A DNA stretch of 64,000 nt from Chrysophaeum taylorii (Eukaryota; Sar; Pelagophyceae; Pelagomonadales; Pelagomonadaceae). Location of the stretch: the NCBI GenBank assembly GCA_029834535.1, contig JAQMWT010000074.1, positions 1-64,000 on the forward strand, given 5' to 3'. The notes below the pieces were generated by a model that was given only the letters and a program-made list of their open reading frames with translations, was not told where the DNA came from and searched no databases. The position numbers and the translations under genes are program-made. Positions 25,451-36,080 of this stretch are shown here, in pieces; the first letter of the stretch is position 1, and each line of letters begins with the position of its first letter.

Positions 25451-26545
25451 CCGGCCGCCTTTCGGGCGTCCCTCACCACCGCCGGAACCGGATACCGTGC
25501 AAACCCTCACCAAATTGCAAAAAAGACAGGTCGATTTAGCCGCGTCTTGGATGAAGGAAGTGAAGTGGCAGCACCACCCCAATACACCTTGGAGACACGC
25601 CCCCAAGTGCGAGCTGCCGCAACGGTTGCTATGCCGGACGCTACGACTTGAGCGTCGTGACTCAAGAAAGAACCGGGCCGGGTATCATCGTTATCGGATG
25701 GACACTCCGGCGCCCGCCTCGGATCGTCGTCGATGAGCCTTCCTCTGGACGAGGAGGAAATCTTTACTTGGACCATCCTATCGTACTGACCCAATACGTT
25801 TGAAGTCATCGTCGAGATCATATCCTCAATGGCGTTTGGGGGGGTGGGCAGCCAACTCCGCGTACCAACCAGCGTCATCGGTCGGAGGTTGTGAGCGACG
25901 AGTCTTTCCGCTTCTTCGACGAAGCGCTGTAGCGGTACCCAGAAAGAATAGAAGACGGGCAGTTTGCGCGTCCCGGCAAAGCCACCTCGGTCGGTCAAAA
26001 GCTCGCTCCGACTTTGATTTAATTAAATGTGCTCTGAATATGGCATCCGATAACTCGGTGTCATCTTGACGATACAACCGACGATGATCATCATCGTAGT
26101 CAGTTTTCATAAATAAGCGTCATTTTGCTGAAGAGAAGCCCTCGTACGCGTCTTCCAGATGGGCCAATTGGCGCGCGAGTCAACGAGGAATTTTTCGCAC
26201 ACAGGCTTGCCTTTTTGAGTATAATGCCTCGATCATGTTCAATTCCGAAAAAGCATCGAAATACATCGTGTGCATAATGTGAAGACGGAGACTCCGTATC
26301 ACGCAGGATACACGAGCAAGGGTCGTACACGACAATTGATGACCGTCTTCAACTGCTGTAAGCGACATTCCGCTTGCCGCCGCACGTGAGTAAAAAAATT
26401 CCGTACCGACGCGTTTGTGGTCTCGTGCACCACGTTCGTGAAGGTTTCATGAAGCGACATCCGAGGACCTCGCTAAGACTCAGCACAAGTGGTGTGCAGA
26501 ACGAATACCTTTTGTTTGTTTGGTTGAGTAGGAAAGAAGTAGTCG
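25450..26545. other. Probable decayed retroelement body
   Basis: Lies between two LINE-like 3' ends in the same orientation. Plus-strand frames at 25497-25736 and 26374-26565 have plausible amino-acid composition but no recognised motif and are interrupted between. I see no intact gene. Confidence 0.35.
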
Positions 26546-26549
26546 GGGC

Positions 26550-26590
26550 CATACCCCCCCTCTAGCAGCAGTCGACCTTTAAAAACCCAG
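26550..26590 (+). repeat. LINE-like 3' end
   Basis: Reads ccccccctctagcagcagtc then gacctttaaaaaccc, the same terminal module as at 22.3 and 25.4 kb with a small internal change. Confidence 0.55.
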
Positions 26591-26933
26591 GGGTCGTTCG
26601 ATCGAAACGACCACCTGCTACAATCTACGTCGGATATAAAATACCTTGGTAGTAGAGTAGCAGGTTAAGGCTAATATGTAATGACTCTTGCCGGTGCAAG
26701 CAAGCAAATGGTACCGGACATAGACAGTCCGACGGAACAGAACAAGAATCTACCAGAACAATGACACAATAGTGAGGTTCCGCAGGGCTGAAACCCTGAA
26801 AAAAAAAAGCGAACGGTCATTCAACGACTCTGAAACGGCTAAGTAACGGCTCTACAAATTTATCGAAAAAAAATGTCAGCACAGAAAAAAATTTGCTTTC
26901 AACGTCGACCCTTTCGATAACTTAAACCAAAAA

Positions 26934-27828
26934 ATGCTTCAACAAAAGCAGCGGTTGGCTACAACGGCGGGCGTCGTGATACGGTTCGAGATGTTCTTCG
27001 CGTCTAAGTTGTCGTTCAGCAGCAGCAGCCACCTGGCGGACCCGAAGATCAAGGAGACCTTCTTCGTCCGCAGCTGGGTGGCCTTCGACCCGTTCAACGC
27101 GAGGAAGGACAGGACTAAGATGTGGGGGGACTTGTGTGCGCGGAGTTCACCAAGGCCACCAACATTGGCGTTACCAAGCCGACGTACGAGAAAAAGATGA
27201 AGTAGTTGATCAAGGAGCGGATCAAGGCTGCTCTCGCCGAGCAGGCGGAGGCGAAGGACACGGGCAACAATGACAAGGTGGACGTGAGCGAGTACGAGCG
27301 CGTGCTAGACGAGGCGGTCGAACAGCAACGGCAGGCTGAGGAGAATACAGACCGCTCGGCCGCAGAACAGAAAGAGAGGGCCGCCGAGCAGGAAGAGATC
27401 GAGTCTATCGGCAACGCTACGTTGAACGCCGCCATGCAACGAATGGGCGCAAAGAAGAAGGTTTGGGACGTCGCTGGCGACGAGGAGGAGAACGACGACG
27501 ACGACTACGAATTCGATCGGGATTGCGGGTCGGGTGGGCGACCGAAGAAGAAGAGAGCGAAGGTTCCCCGGTCGCGTGCGGCTCCCATGGTCGACTTGAC
27601 GAACCAGGGTGGGGACGATGACGTCGATTTCGACAAGGCCTTTGCAAGTACCTGGAAAAGAAGGCAGAGGCCGAAGAAAAGAAGTTGGAGATGGAGAAGG
27701 AGCGGATGGAAGTGGATAAGGCGCGGATCTCGAGAAAGATGCAGCGAACGAAGCGGCCAGAATCGCAGTGCAGGCAAAGCAGATGGAACTCATGATGGCA
27801 ATGTTTAACCGGAAGACCCAGTCTTAGT
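26934..27828 (+). pseudogene. PIF/Harbinger-type accessory DNA-binding protein, frameshifted
   Basis: Segments in different frames join into one protein. FFVRSWVAFDPFNARKDRTK with MWGD (27060-27130) continues as AEFTKATNIGVTKPTYEKKM (about 27135-27195), an in-frame TAG at 27203, then an acidic/Gln-rich stretch (27206-27640) with basic cluster PKKKRAKVPRSRA. After another shift comes a coiled coil of KYLEKKAEAEEKKLEMEKER type, ending QMELMMAMFNRKTQS near 27826. This order (SWxxxDP helix-turn-helix, basic patch, charged coiled coil) fits the Myb/SANT-like partner proteins of PIF/Harbinger transposons. It is convergent with the transposase relic. At least two frameshifts and one stop show it is dead. 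Confidence 0.65.
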
Positions 27829-27930
27829 CTCCCCCCCCCTCTCCACTAAGACCGCAAACAAGACCTCCCTTCTCATCACCTCGGAGCTTTCCCTCCAACC
27901 CTTTTCCATAAAAAGCACTGCCGACGATGC

Positions 27931-28653
27931 TTAGACGGCGCTAAGAGATACGAGGTAATCTGGGAGATCTGGGGCGGTGCAGCCGAAGTAGCTGGCAGTT
28001 TCATGGCTGTAGAAGCAGACATGGCACTTTCGGAGGAAGGTGGCGACGTGGAAGAACTTGCCGCAGGGCTGAAGGTCCATCTTGATGTTCTTCTTGAAGT
28101 CGTCGACAAAGGCGAAGTAGCGGAGCACATCACCGAAAGCCCATTCCACGGGGACGCGGATCCGAGCCATGAGATAGTTGAACCGCGTTTCAGCATCGGT
28201 GGGGAAAACAAACGCCCTTGAAAGCAGTTTGGAGGACGTCGTTGCGCGGGTAGCCCAGGTCGCCGAACATGATGTACTGGACCCCGTCCAGAACAGCTCT
28301 AAGTCGAAACTCCTCCACAACACCTGCTTCCTGTCGCCGACGTCAACAATCCTGTCGAGATCGAGATGGTGGACGAGCTTCTCGAAGCTTGCTTTCCGGC
28401 TCGAAGCGCGGAAATAGGAGTAGAACTCCTCGCGGGACAACGGTGGCTGCAGGTTGGCTCCATAGTGTCGCTCGAGGCGGCGCCGTAGAGAACAGGCTTG
28501 TACTTGCGTCGCTTCCCATTGCAAGCGAACTTCGGCGCTCGTTTCAAGGCCGCGATTCGAAAGCCCGTGTAGTCCGCACGCAACTCCCTCAACTTCCTCA
28601 TGTGCCGGTAAATGAAGAAATCCATGTCGTTCTCCTTTCCTCACTTGCTTCAA
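27931..28653 (-). pseudogene. PIF/Harbinger-type (DDE_Tnp_4-like) transposase, frameshifted
   Basis: Minus-strand pieces read MDFFIYRHMRKLRELRADYT (from 28625), a middle part with VQYIMFGDLGYPRNDVLQ (28290-28215), then after a frame change FNYLMARIRVPVEWAFGDVL and a C-terminal YFGCTAPDLPDYL. The GD-x-GYP element matches the second catalytic Asp region, and RxxVEWAFG the third-acidic-residue helix of the DDE_Tnp_4 family (family knowledge). The 240-codon open frame passes through the middle part in the wrong frame. With the convergent partner at 26.9-27.8 kb this looks like one two-gene element; terminal inverted repeats were not found by eye. Confidence 0.7.
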
Positions 28654-29014
28654 TCGACAAGAAGGTAAGTCGCCTCCACCTTTCCCCGTTCAGCCCCCGT
28701 CATGCGCCGTCTCACAGGGTCCCTCGGCAGCGGCCTTGCCACCGTAGGACGCCGCAGGGCGCGCGTCGCCCTGTGAAGGTTGCGGCGGATTGTGCGCAGT
28801 TGCAACGAATTTTTGTTGTATTCGTAATCACGATTACGTCCGTTTTGCGTCCGTTTCAATTACTTTTCAGTACAAGTCAATTGCCTCTTTTTGCAATTTA
28901 TGTATGTAATTGGTATCAGGTTTGTGGTTGACTGTTGTGGCAGAAAAAGACGGCCGGAACTCGGTGACCTCTCGAGTGTGTGTGGATTGAGTGCCAGAGC
29001 TGAAGCTCGTCGCA

Positions 29015-29608
29015 ATGTTGCGGGAGAACCTCTTGCGCGCCCCCCCCGAGAATCAACCGGATAAAGCCCAGGCTTTCATCACGGCCTGCTGGTACATTTG
29101 GACCATCATCAGCTTCACAGGACGAGGCAAGTACGACGACGGGAAGATTAACTATCATCGGCCGAGTGTGCAGGCCCTAGGAATCGCTCAAGTTGTGGTG
29201 AACGTGGTCATGATTTTCGTGTTCATGGCTCGGCAAGACGTTCTCGGACGATTGCGAGATCTTGGAACCGGATCTTACGTTTTCTGCGGCCTCCCGTTTT
29301 TCGCGCTCATCTTCTTTGACTTCTGCGAGACTGACCATGATGCGCTTTACGTACTCCAAGTGGCGATCGATGGCACGAGCTATCCCTTCCTCTTCTTGAC
29401 GTGGGCTACCAAGCTCGGATTTGTGGGATCCATTTTCTGCGGTGTCCTGCATGCCACCTTCATGATTATCATCATTGTCCAAGCCCACCAGCACGATGTC
29501 ACTCTTGCCCCCATCTTTGAAGAAATCCTCCTCTTCGAACTCATGCATCGCGCTTTCCACGCGTACGAAAAAGCCCGGGATGCGCTTCCGGCACGGGCGG
29601 GAGCCTAA
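29015..29608 (+). CDS. Hypothetical integral membrane protein, about four helices
   Basis: 197 residues from the ATG at 29015. The frame is open further upstream only through a GTG, so the ATG is preferred. Hydrophobic segments: about 23-36 (ITACWYIWTIISF), 55-75 (GIAQVVVNVVMIFVFM), 87-104 (YVFCGLPFFALIFFDF) and a long pair at about 117-160 ending in FMIIIIVQAH. Short Arg/Lys-bearing loops lie between. Not recognised as any family; no catalytic motif. It could be a small transporter, a tetraspan protein or a lineage-specific protein. It starts about 360 bases beyond the 5' end of the divergent Harbinger transposase relic; a Helitron repeat begins about 270 bases past its stop. Confidence 0.65.
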   Translation: MLRENLLRAPPENQPDKAQAFITACWYIWTIISFTGRGKYDDGKINYHRPSVQALGIAQVVVNVVMIFVFMARQDVLGRLRDLGTGSYVFCGLPFFALIFFDFCETDHDALYVLQVAIDGTSYPFLFLTWATKLGFVGSIFCGVLHATFMIIIIVQAHQHDVTLAPIFEEILLFELMHRAFHAYEKARDALPARAGA

Positions 29609-29878
29609 TACGCCCCGTTTGTCGACCCTCGCAGTCACGAATCCCGCGCGTTACTTCCGATTCGCTGCTCGGCCCCGGAAGTTTAATTTGCCTCGGCCAT
29701 AAAGTTCACACTCCGACCTTGCTTGATGTTTTCTGTTGTTCTCACCGTGCTCCACTCTGCGTTTCCGCTGTCTTCTCCCGTCTGCTTTGCTTTCTCCGTT
29801 CTCTACGGTCGTCTTCTCTCGTTTCGCGTTTCTCTTCCTTTGGGCGATCATCCAGTCTGACTCTCTCTGGAGTATACA

Positions 29879-30850
29879 AGTAAGTTCACCTAGTCCGAAT
29901 CTCTAACCCCAGTAAGTTCACCTGGTCACCTGGTCCCAGTAAGTTCACCTGGTCAGTAAGTTCACCTAGTCCAAATCTCTAACCCCAGTAAGTTCGGCGT
30001 AAACCCACTCGTGCTCACACCCACTCCTTTGAGCTCGTCGCTCTCACCCCCGCCAATCCAAGCTGCTTTGATCCGCACGCGCCGCCAATCCTTGAGTTTA
30101 CTCTAAAAAACCCAGTAAGTTCACCTGGTCTCAGTAAGCTCACCTGGTCACTATATTCACATAGTCCCAATCTCTAACCCCAGTAAGTTCATCTTGTCCC
30201 AGTAAGTTCACCTACAGTGCGCGTGTAGACGCCGGGAGGGGGCTTGTCGGTATTGCGCAGCACGTGTGGGGTAGGGTGGAGTCGTCGACTCAGAAGAGCA
30301 TATTCTCGTGGCTGCCAATCGACAGAGAGCCGCGTAGCGCTGGACGTGACAGAAGACGGGCTTGAGCAAGAGGACGCCGACCTCGCGGGGCGTCTGGCCC
30401 TGGCTCTTGTTGATCGTTTGGCGTAGGCGGGCCTTAAGGGATACAGGTTGGAGGAGCCTCGGTGACAACGACACGATCGATCATGTATCTGGTACCGTTG
30501 CAGTGGCCGTGGGACGGGTCGAGGTTGCGAAGACCTTAAGCTCGCGCTCAAAGTCAGCATGCCGTTGGTTGTCAGGGAGTTGAAAACTCGACTGTAAAGA
30601 GCGAGGCGTCGTCTTCCGACCCAACCTAGTCTCCCGAAAAAGAACTCCGACGCCTCGTCTCCGGGGAAAAAAGGCCGCGGTCATGCGCGCGTTGTCAGCA
30701 TCGACAACATCGTTTCGACGGGGCGTGAGAATGGCGCGCTGAAAGAGCCGCCGCGGGTCGTGGAAATAGTCTGCGAGGTCGCCGTAGACGGCTTGGAGGA
30801 TCAATGTCTGCCTCGCGAGCCTGCCTGATCCTTACCCTAAATCGAGGGAT
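29879..30850 (-). mobile_element. Helitron-derived repeat H3 with PIF1-like helicase remnant
   Basis: Minus-strand copy of the H1 unit. Tail repeats (agtaagttcacctggtc) occupy 29879-30210; the helicase remnant runs from 30805 down to 30215. The first frame has LADYFHDPRRLFQRAILTPR (from 30804), a second has INKSQGQTPREVGVLLLKPV (from 30474). The unit resumes, after a pile-up of LINE 3' ends, at a 5' terminus at 31805. Pseudogenic. Confidence 0.85.
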
Positions 30851-31805
30851 ACCCTTCGTCGCACATACGTCCGGCAGCAGCATACGTACGACTTACGGGC
30901 GGGGCCCGTCCCCTCTTCGCCTGCCCCACGCCTCACCCCTCATACCCCACAAACCCACCTACATCCTTCATGCTCCCCACACACACACCCCTCTTAGCAG
31001 TCGACATTTAAAGACAAACGCCCGATCCCAGCAGGACGTCACCCTTCGTCGCACATACGTCCGGCGGCAGCATGCGTACGACCTACGGGCGGGGCCCGTC
31101 CTCTCTTCGCCTGCCCCACGCCTCGGCGATGACCCCGACTAGGTCCCGCGTACTTATCTCCGCCCGTCAGGCACATCCCTCATACCCCACAAACCCACCC
31201 ACATCCTTCATGCTCCCCACACACACCCCCCTCTTAGCAGTCGACATTTAAAGACAAGGCTCAGGATTCATGAGGCACCGTCCTCCATCGCAACCGCAGT
31301 CGGCGACCAGGGCATCCGCCCTCCCGGCGTAGGTTGGCACCTATTCGCCTCCCGGGCGGGCCGGTTGGCAGCCGGAACGTTCGCAGTGGGACGGGGTATG
31401 GCCGGGGGGCGAAGACGGAAGGTTATCGACGAGTTGGTTGTCAGTCACATCGCGGTCTCCTCGTCGCATGGCGACAAGCTTGATGGTCACTATCCGCCGA
31501 CCGACCTTTCGGCGCTCCTCGTCTACAGGCCCGTGATTCCGGACTGGCTCCTGTCGGTCCGGCCTGGCTCCCATGCTCGGGAGAGGTCTGAAGTTAGTTA
31601 GTTAGTTATTTAAAGACAAACACCCACCCACATCCTTCATGCTCCCCACACACACCCCCCTCTTAGCAGTCGACATTTAAAGACAAACAAACAAACAGAC
31701 AGACAGACAAACCCACCCACATCCTTCATGCTCCCCACACACACCCCCCCCTCTTAGCAGTCGACATTTAAAGACAGACAAACATCTGTCGATTAGTAGT
31801 AAGGA
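30848..31805 (+). repeat. Pile-up of LINE 3' ends inside the Helitron 5' region
   Basis: The module from tcgtcgcacatacgtccggc through ggcccgtcc, catccttcatgctcccc, a C-run, ctcttagcagtcgacattta and aagaca occurs in full at 31045-31255 and in partial forms at 30848-31010, 31620-31690 and 31715-31780, all in one orientation. The same module follows LINE-type coding sequence at 52510-52740. GACA/AACA tails separate the units. The array ends at acatctgtcgattagtagta, the shared Helitron 5' end in reverse complement. Either repeated insertion or slippage-type amplification built it. Confidence 0.75.
31262..31610 (+). repeat. SINE-like dispersed repeat, best-preserved copy
   Basis: About 350 bases from gaggcaccgtcctccatcgc to ggagaggtctgaag, then a tail (GTTA)3. 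Relatives lie at 5.1 kb, 16.0-16.4 kb, 32.9 kb and 60.8 kb. No coding potential and a simple-repeat tail suggest a non-autonomous retroelement. I could not place convincing tRNA A and B boxes, so SINE is a working label. Confidence 0.65.
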
Positions 31806-32874
31806 CATAGGTGAGCAACAACGTGCCTATTATTTATTTTGAGGGAAAAGTCAAGTTTCCAACCACCATATATCTTTGGTCACCGTAAACCCTCAACAAG
31901 TTTGGTCACTTAAGTTTGGTCAATCCGTATCTTGGTTGACTAAACTGAAGTAGTTAGGACATACGGTTCGCTGACAAGACAAGGCCCGCCGTGATCAAGC
32001 TTTCAGCGGTTCTGCATGTCGTCGCGCTGTGGTGACTCCGGAGCGTCCTTCGACTTCGAAACGAACACTGTATCGATGCGGGTTTCGTCGCTCATGTCGA
32101 GCGGGAGCGTGGTGGTAACACGCCGACGTCGGTTGACCACGACGCCGAGAAAGAAAACAACAAGTCGCGTGCCCAGACGAAGGTAAACGACTATGATAGA
32201 TCGCCGAGTGCGCTGTCGCAGCTCAGAGCGCGCAAAAAATACGAAGGTAGTCCACTTTACTCGATCTAACCAAGATGCCAAGTTCAGCATGTGTGTTCTC
32301 GAGGCCGACTTGCAGCAGATGATGTTCGACACGGGCGGCAAGTTTTTAGACGGCGTGTACAACATGGTCTACAGCGCGACAGCGCTGTCGTTCAAGTGCT
32401 ATATGCAAGATGCAGCTTTTATGTGCGTGCTGCTCGTTGTGATGTGCAAGTAGACAATACCGTCACGTGTGCTAAAAGGCACGCCTGCTCTCGGAACCTT
32501 CGTGCCGACAAAAAAGATCCAGCTATCGCGCGAAGCACTTCCGCGAGGCCGTGTCGGTCCTCATAAAGGGCTTTATGGAGGGCAAGTCAGGCGGCTCTTC
32601 TCGGCATGTGCGTTTGATAGACATCTGCAACAATGTCATCCGCTAAAGGCACGAGATGACGAACCGGGATCGTTCGCTGTAGTATGTCATAAACATCGAA
32701 CTAATAAGGCGCATCCGAATAATCTTGGGCGACGAAACAGCGTGGTATCAGCGTTGTCTTACGCAGGCCTTGTTTGTGGATGTTGTTCTGCGAGTTTTCG
32801 CATGTTGATGCGTGTGTATGGTCAAACTTGGGGGCATTCGATTTGGTGTGATCAAATTTCGAACTAACTTAACT

Positions 32875-32985
32875 AACTTCAGACCTCTCCCGAGCATGGG
32901 AGCCCGGCCGGACCGACAGGAGCCAGTCCGGAATCACGGGCCTGTAGACGAGGAGCGCCGAAAGGTCGGTCGGCGGAGAGTGACC
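32875..32985 (-). repeat. SINE-like repeat fragment
   Basis: Reverse complement of about 31480-31605: the series taactaacttcagacctctc, gagcatgggag, gaccgacaggagcc, gtagacgaggagcgccgaaa and ggtcggtcggcgga is nearly identical to the 31.3-kb copy, so it is young. Confidence 0.8.
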
Positions 32986-33011
32986 AAATTCCGAACAATC
33001 ACATCAAACTT

Positions 33012-33058
33012 GTCATATTTTAGACTCGTAGTTACTGGCTACGAGTCTAAAATATGAC
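33012..33058. repeat. Perfect 20-bp inverted repeat with 7-nt loop
   Basis: The left arm 33012-33031 (gtcatattttagactcgtag) and right arm 33039-33058 are exact reverse complements around the loop ttactgg. No coding frame uses it. Origin unknown; perfection suggests recent formation or selection. Confidence 0.95.
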
Positions 33059-34374
33059 GAAGTCAGTCATGACTGGTTAGAATTACAAGGGTGCTGTCAG
33101 CGATTTTCCGAAGCGAGGCTGTCGACGTCTTGACATCCCTTCGCGCCGCAGCTTGTATTTGCCGACTTTCTCGTACAGTGCTCGACGGTGCAGCAGCAGC
33201 TCCCGGGGAGATCTTGCGGCAGGGCGGGGTTGTCGAGATGCGCGAGGAGGAGGATAAGGAGGTGTTCACTTACGGTCGTGCGAGTTGTTTATGCTGGCGT
33301 AACGGCACGTGCTCGCGTTGCCGTCCCATGATCAAGCTGGACAGCTAACTCCAGATCGGGCACGCGACGGTGAGGAACTCCTGAACGTGGTCCTGTACGG
33401 TCCCGCACAAGTGTGGGACTACAATCTTTGGGTGCTCCAGGGGCGTTGCTCGCGCAGTTTTTGAGGTTGTCGAGTTTCGCGTTCCGACCCCGAGTCGATT
33501 ATCAAAGACGCTCTCCCTCTCGGAGAGATTTTGGGATGCAGAATGGGGTGATCCGTATCACGCAGACCATGTAAGTCTGGTGTCCGATGTCCGCTTGTTG
33601 CTGAAGAATGACGCACGACCACGGCAACATCACCGTGGTGAGTCGCGGTTTGGGTGGCTTCTACGAACGATGGAAGGTACGAGAATGGGCCCAGCTTAAG
33701 TACGCCAAGCCGTGGGAAAAATCTGCTCTCGAGGCCGCGCGTCGCTGCCCGCTCTCCTTGCGTATCGCCGCGCTGTCTTAGGATAGATCTCCTTCTAAGG
33801 CGGTCATGGGGGGGTGCCCATGCCCATGCCGCGCGTGTAACGCTACGGTAGATTCTGCGTGGCTGCAGCACCTAGCTCTCGTTTTTAAAGCATTTTCGCA
33901 CCTAAAGCGCTCACGCGCCCCCCTTAAAAAGCCTCCTTAAGTTTGATTTAAATAGCCAAAGTTTGGTCAATGCCGTGGAAGTTTGAGGAGTAGTGATCAG
34001 GCTTGTTGACCAAACTTGCAAGGTTATTAATCAAGCTTGATGGGTTGATTGATCAATCTTAGTGCAACTTCGGAGGAGTGGCCAAACATAACTGATCAAA
34101 CTTCTATTGAAAGTGACCAAACTTGCAAATTTTTCCTTAAACATACATCAAAATCGAGCAAACTTGAATAAAATTGACCAAACTTGTTGACCAAACTTGA
34201 CCGATCCCTATTTATTTTCAAGGCGAGGGTTGCCTGCTCCATTCTAAGCACCTGCGCGCAAATTCCCCCCACCAGGAGCGCCACTCTAGCCCCCGTTTTC
34301 CGCCAGATCTCAACAAACAAACAGAGGGTTGTGCATTTCCTCAAAACTTTACAAAGTAACTTACATACTTTTTG

Positions 34375-36050
34375 AGTAAAGTAATTCGTAAAGTAAAGAT
34401 CGGGCATTACAGCAGCGGGGGTGTGCCGCGCGCGTAAAGTAGTAATGTAAAGGCTGCTCGGGCTGAAAATTAAGTTTTTGCCACATCACTACTATTCCAG
34501 TGCCAACCTCGTGCATTACACAACGATGTGATGATGAACGGATGGGATTCGTTTTGACGGTTGATCGTCGTTTTCTTTGTTTTTGTCGAGGGGAATGATC
34601 TCGAACTTCTCGAGGACGTGGCCATACTCGTTGTTTCGAGCCCACTTACTAACTTCCCTGGGTCACTCACTCACCAGCATGTCCAGCTCCTCGTCGTCGC
34701 TCAGGAGGGTGTTGCCCACGGTCATGGCGACGTTGGTCAGCTGAGATGATGCGCTCGCAGAAGCTCTCGGCAGGCAGCGCGCCTACGTTGATTGGCCTTC
34801 GAACCTCGCGCCGTGTCCGAAAGGTATGGTGGTTGCCTTCGATTCGCGTGTATAGCTTGCCGACGTTTGTCCAAGAGCTTGTTGGGGATCCTGGCGGCTT
34901 TGGAGAAATTTCTCCGAGAGGTCGTCAGGGAATTCCCTGGGCCAATCGATGCTGCGAGCGTACTGGCTGGACCCACTTCGCGAATTTGCGTTCGAACTCC
35001 ACGTTGAATACCGGCACCCCCCCCCCTCCGATTGCCCAGTTTGCTGCTGCTGCCGTTCTTCGGGCGGAGGAATGGCTTCAGCGCGGCAGTCGGGGCGTCG
35101 TCTGAGTCGGGCGCTGGTGTCGTCGCGGATGTAGTAGCCCGTTACTCCGGCGACTCCAATGATGCCGCCACCGTCGCTGCCGCGGCTGCAGATTTGCTTC
35201 CTTTGCCCTTGGTGGTACCAAAGTGCGGTCGAAGCATATTCCACGGCCTTGGATCTCGTCGTCAAAGCAGATGTTGATGACGCGAGTCAGGAGCTGGATA
35301 AAGTGCGCGAACTCGCCCCGAACGTAGTAGGCGAGGTCCCTGCGCGTCAAGTACTTGCAGCACTCGCCGCGTCCCCCAAAAGCAATGTAGTACCCGACGC
35401 CCGCGGTTCTCGAAGTTTGACTTCGAGACGTGGCATTTGCCGTACGCGCAGAAGCGGGCCGTCTCAGCGAGCGAGCGCCAACGACGTCCACGTCGTCGTT
35501 CCCTATTTCAGCAACACGAACGAGTCGAGCGTCCCCGGGCGTACCCCCGCCGCGATCGCGATCGCTCTGCTAGCCGCGCCGGCCGCGACGTTGAGCGCCT
35601 CTCCTGGATCACCGTCTCCCTCTCGTGGACCCGCTTTTTCCCAAACCCACGTCCGACCGCGGGTGCTTCTCGGCGAAGTGTTCGATAGTCTCGGTCGTTT
35701 TTCTACTTTTTGTTGGTGTGCGGCTTTAGCAGGCACTCGGGGTGGTCGCTCGCCCTTGAGGCGCTTGACCACGTCCGAGACGCCGCTGCTCTGGAGAGCC
35801 CCGCTCGCTCAATGTTGTCGCCGTACTGGGCACCAGAGAGGCGTAGCCGCCCTCCTCCTCCTCCTCACCACCACCACCCTCGCTCTCATCCTCCACGTTG
35901 TGGCACGAACGACTGCTCCGCGTCGGCCGGCCTGGCCGTCGCATGCGGGGTCCGTAACGTAGAGACACACATCGTCTACGTTTGGGTGTAATGTAAAAGT
36001 TCTACTTTACCAAACAAAAACAGTAATGTAATGGTATAGGTAAAGTAAAG
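34375..36050. mobile_element. Unclassified repeat-bounded segment, possible transposase relic
   Basis: Both edges carry gtaaagta/gtaatgtaa motifs (34378-34450 and 35988-36045). Inside, minus-strand frames contain protein-like pieces, for example TRRDLAYYVRGEFAHFIQLL from about 35345 downward and LTNVAMTVGNTLLSDDEEL near 34730. The first is faintly like the TRKALFEEWVDAEYRCFVVR part of the hAT-like relic at 48.9 kb. Frames are broken throughout. I infer a decayed DNA transposon with low confidence. Confidence 0.3.
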
Positions 36051-36080
36051 AAACAAGAGGTTTTAACTATAACGCGCTTG

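Larger units (their letters stand above)
31880..34200. mobile_element. Unclassified element with repeated TTTGGTCA/TGACCAAA motifs at both ends
   Basis: The left end carries aagtttggtca near 31898 and 31911; the right end carries the complementary tgaccaaactt near 34010, 34115, 34175 and 34190. Inverted arrangement of many short motifs about 2.3 kb apart suggests a foldback-like or other DNA transposon. The interior frames (plus 32193-32453, plus 33091-33348, minus 33419-33871) have no recognised motif. It also holds a SINE-like fragment and a perfect hairpin. Confidence 0.4.

Noticed and set aside
27305-27793. 162-codon minus-strand frame opposite the accessory protein
   Set aside because: Antisense shadow of the acidic, coiled-coil coding strand; Ser/Leu/Pro-rich with no motif.
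30848-31805. Regularly repeated units as a CRISPR-like array
   Set aside because: Units are long, uneven, with simple-repeat tails and coding-linked 3' UTR sequence; they are retroelement ends in a eukaryotic genome.
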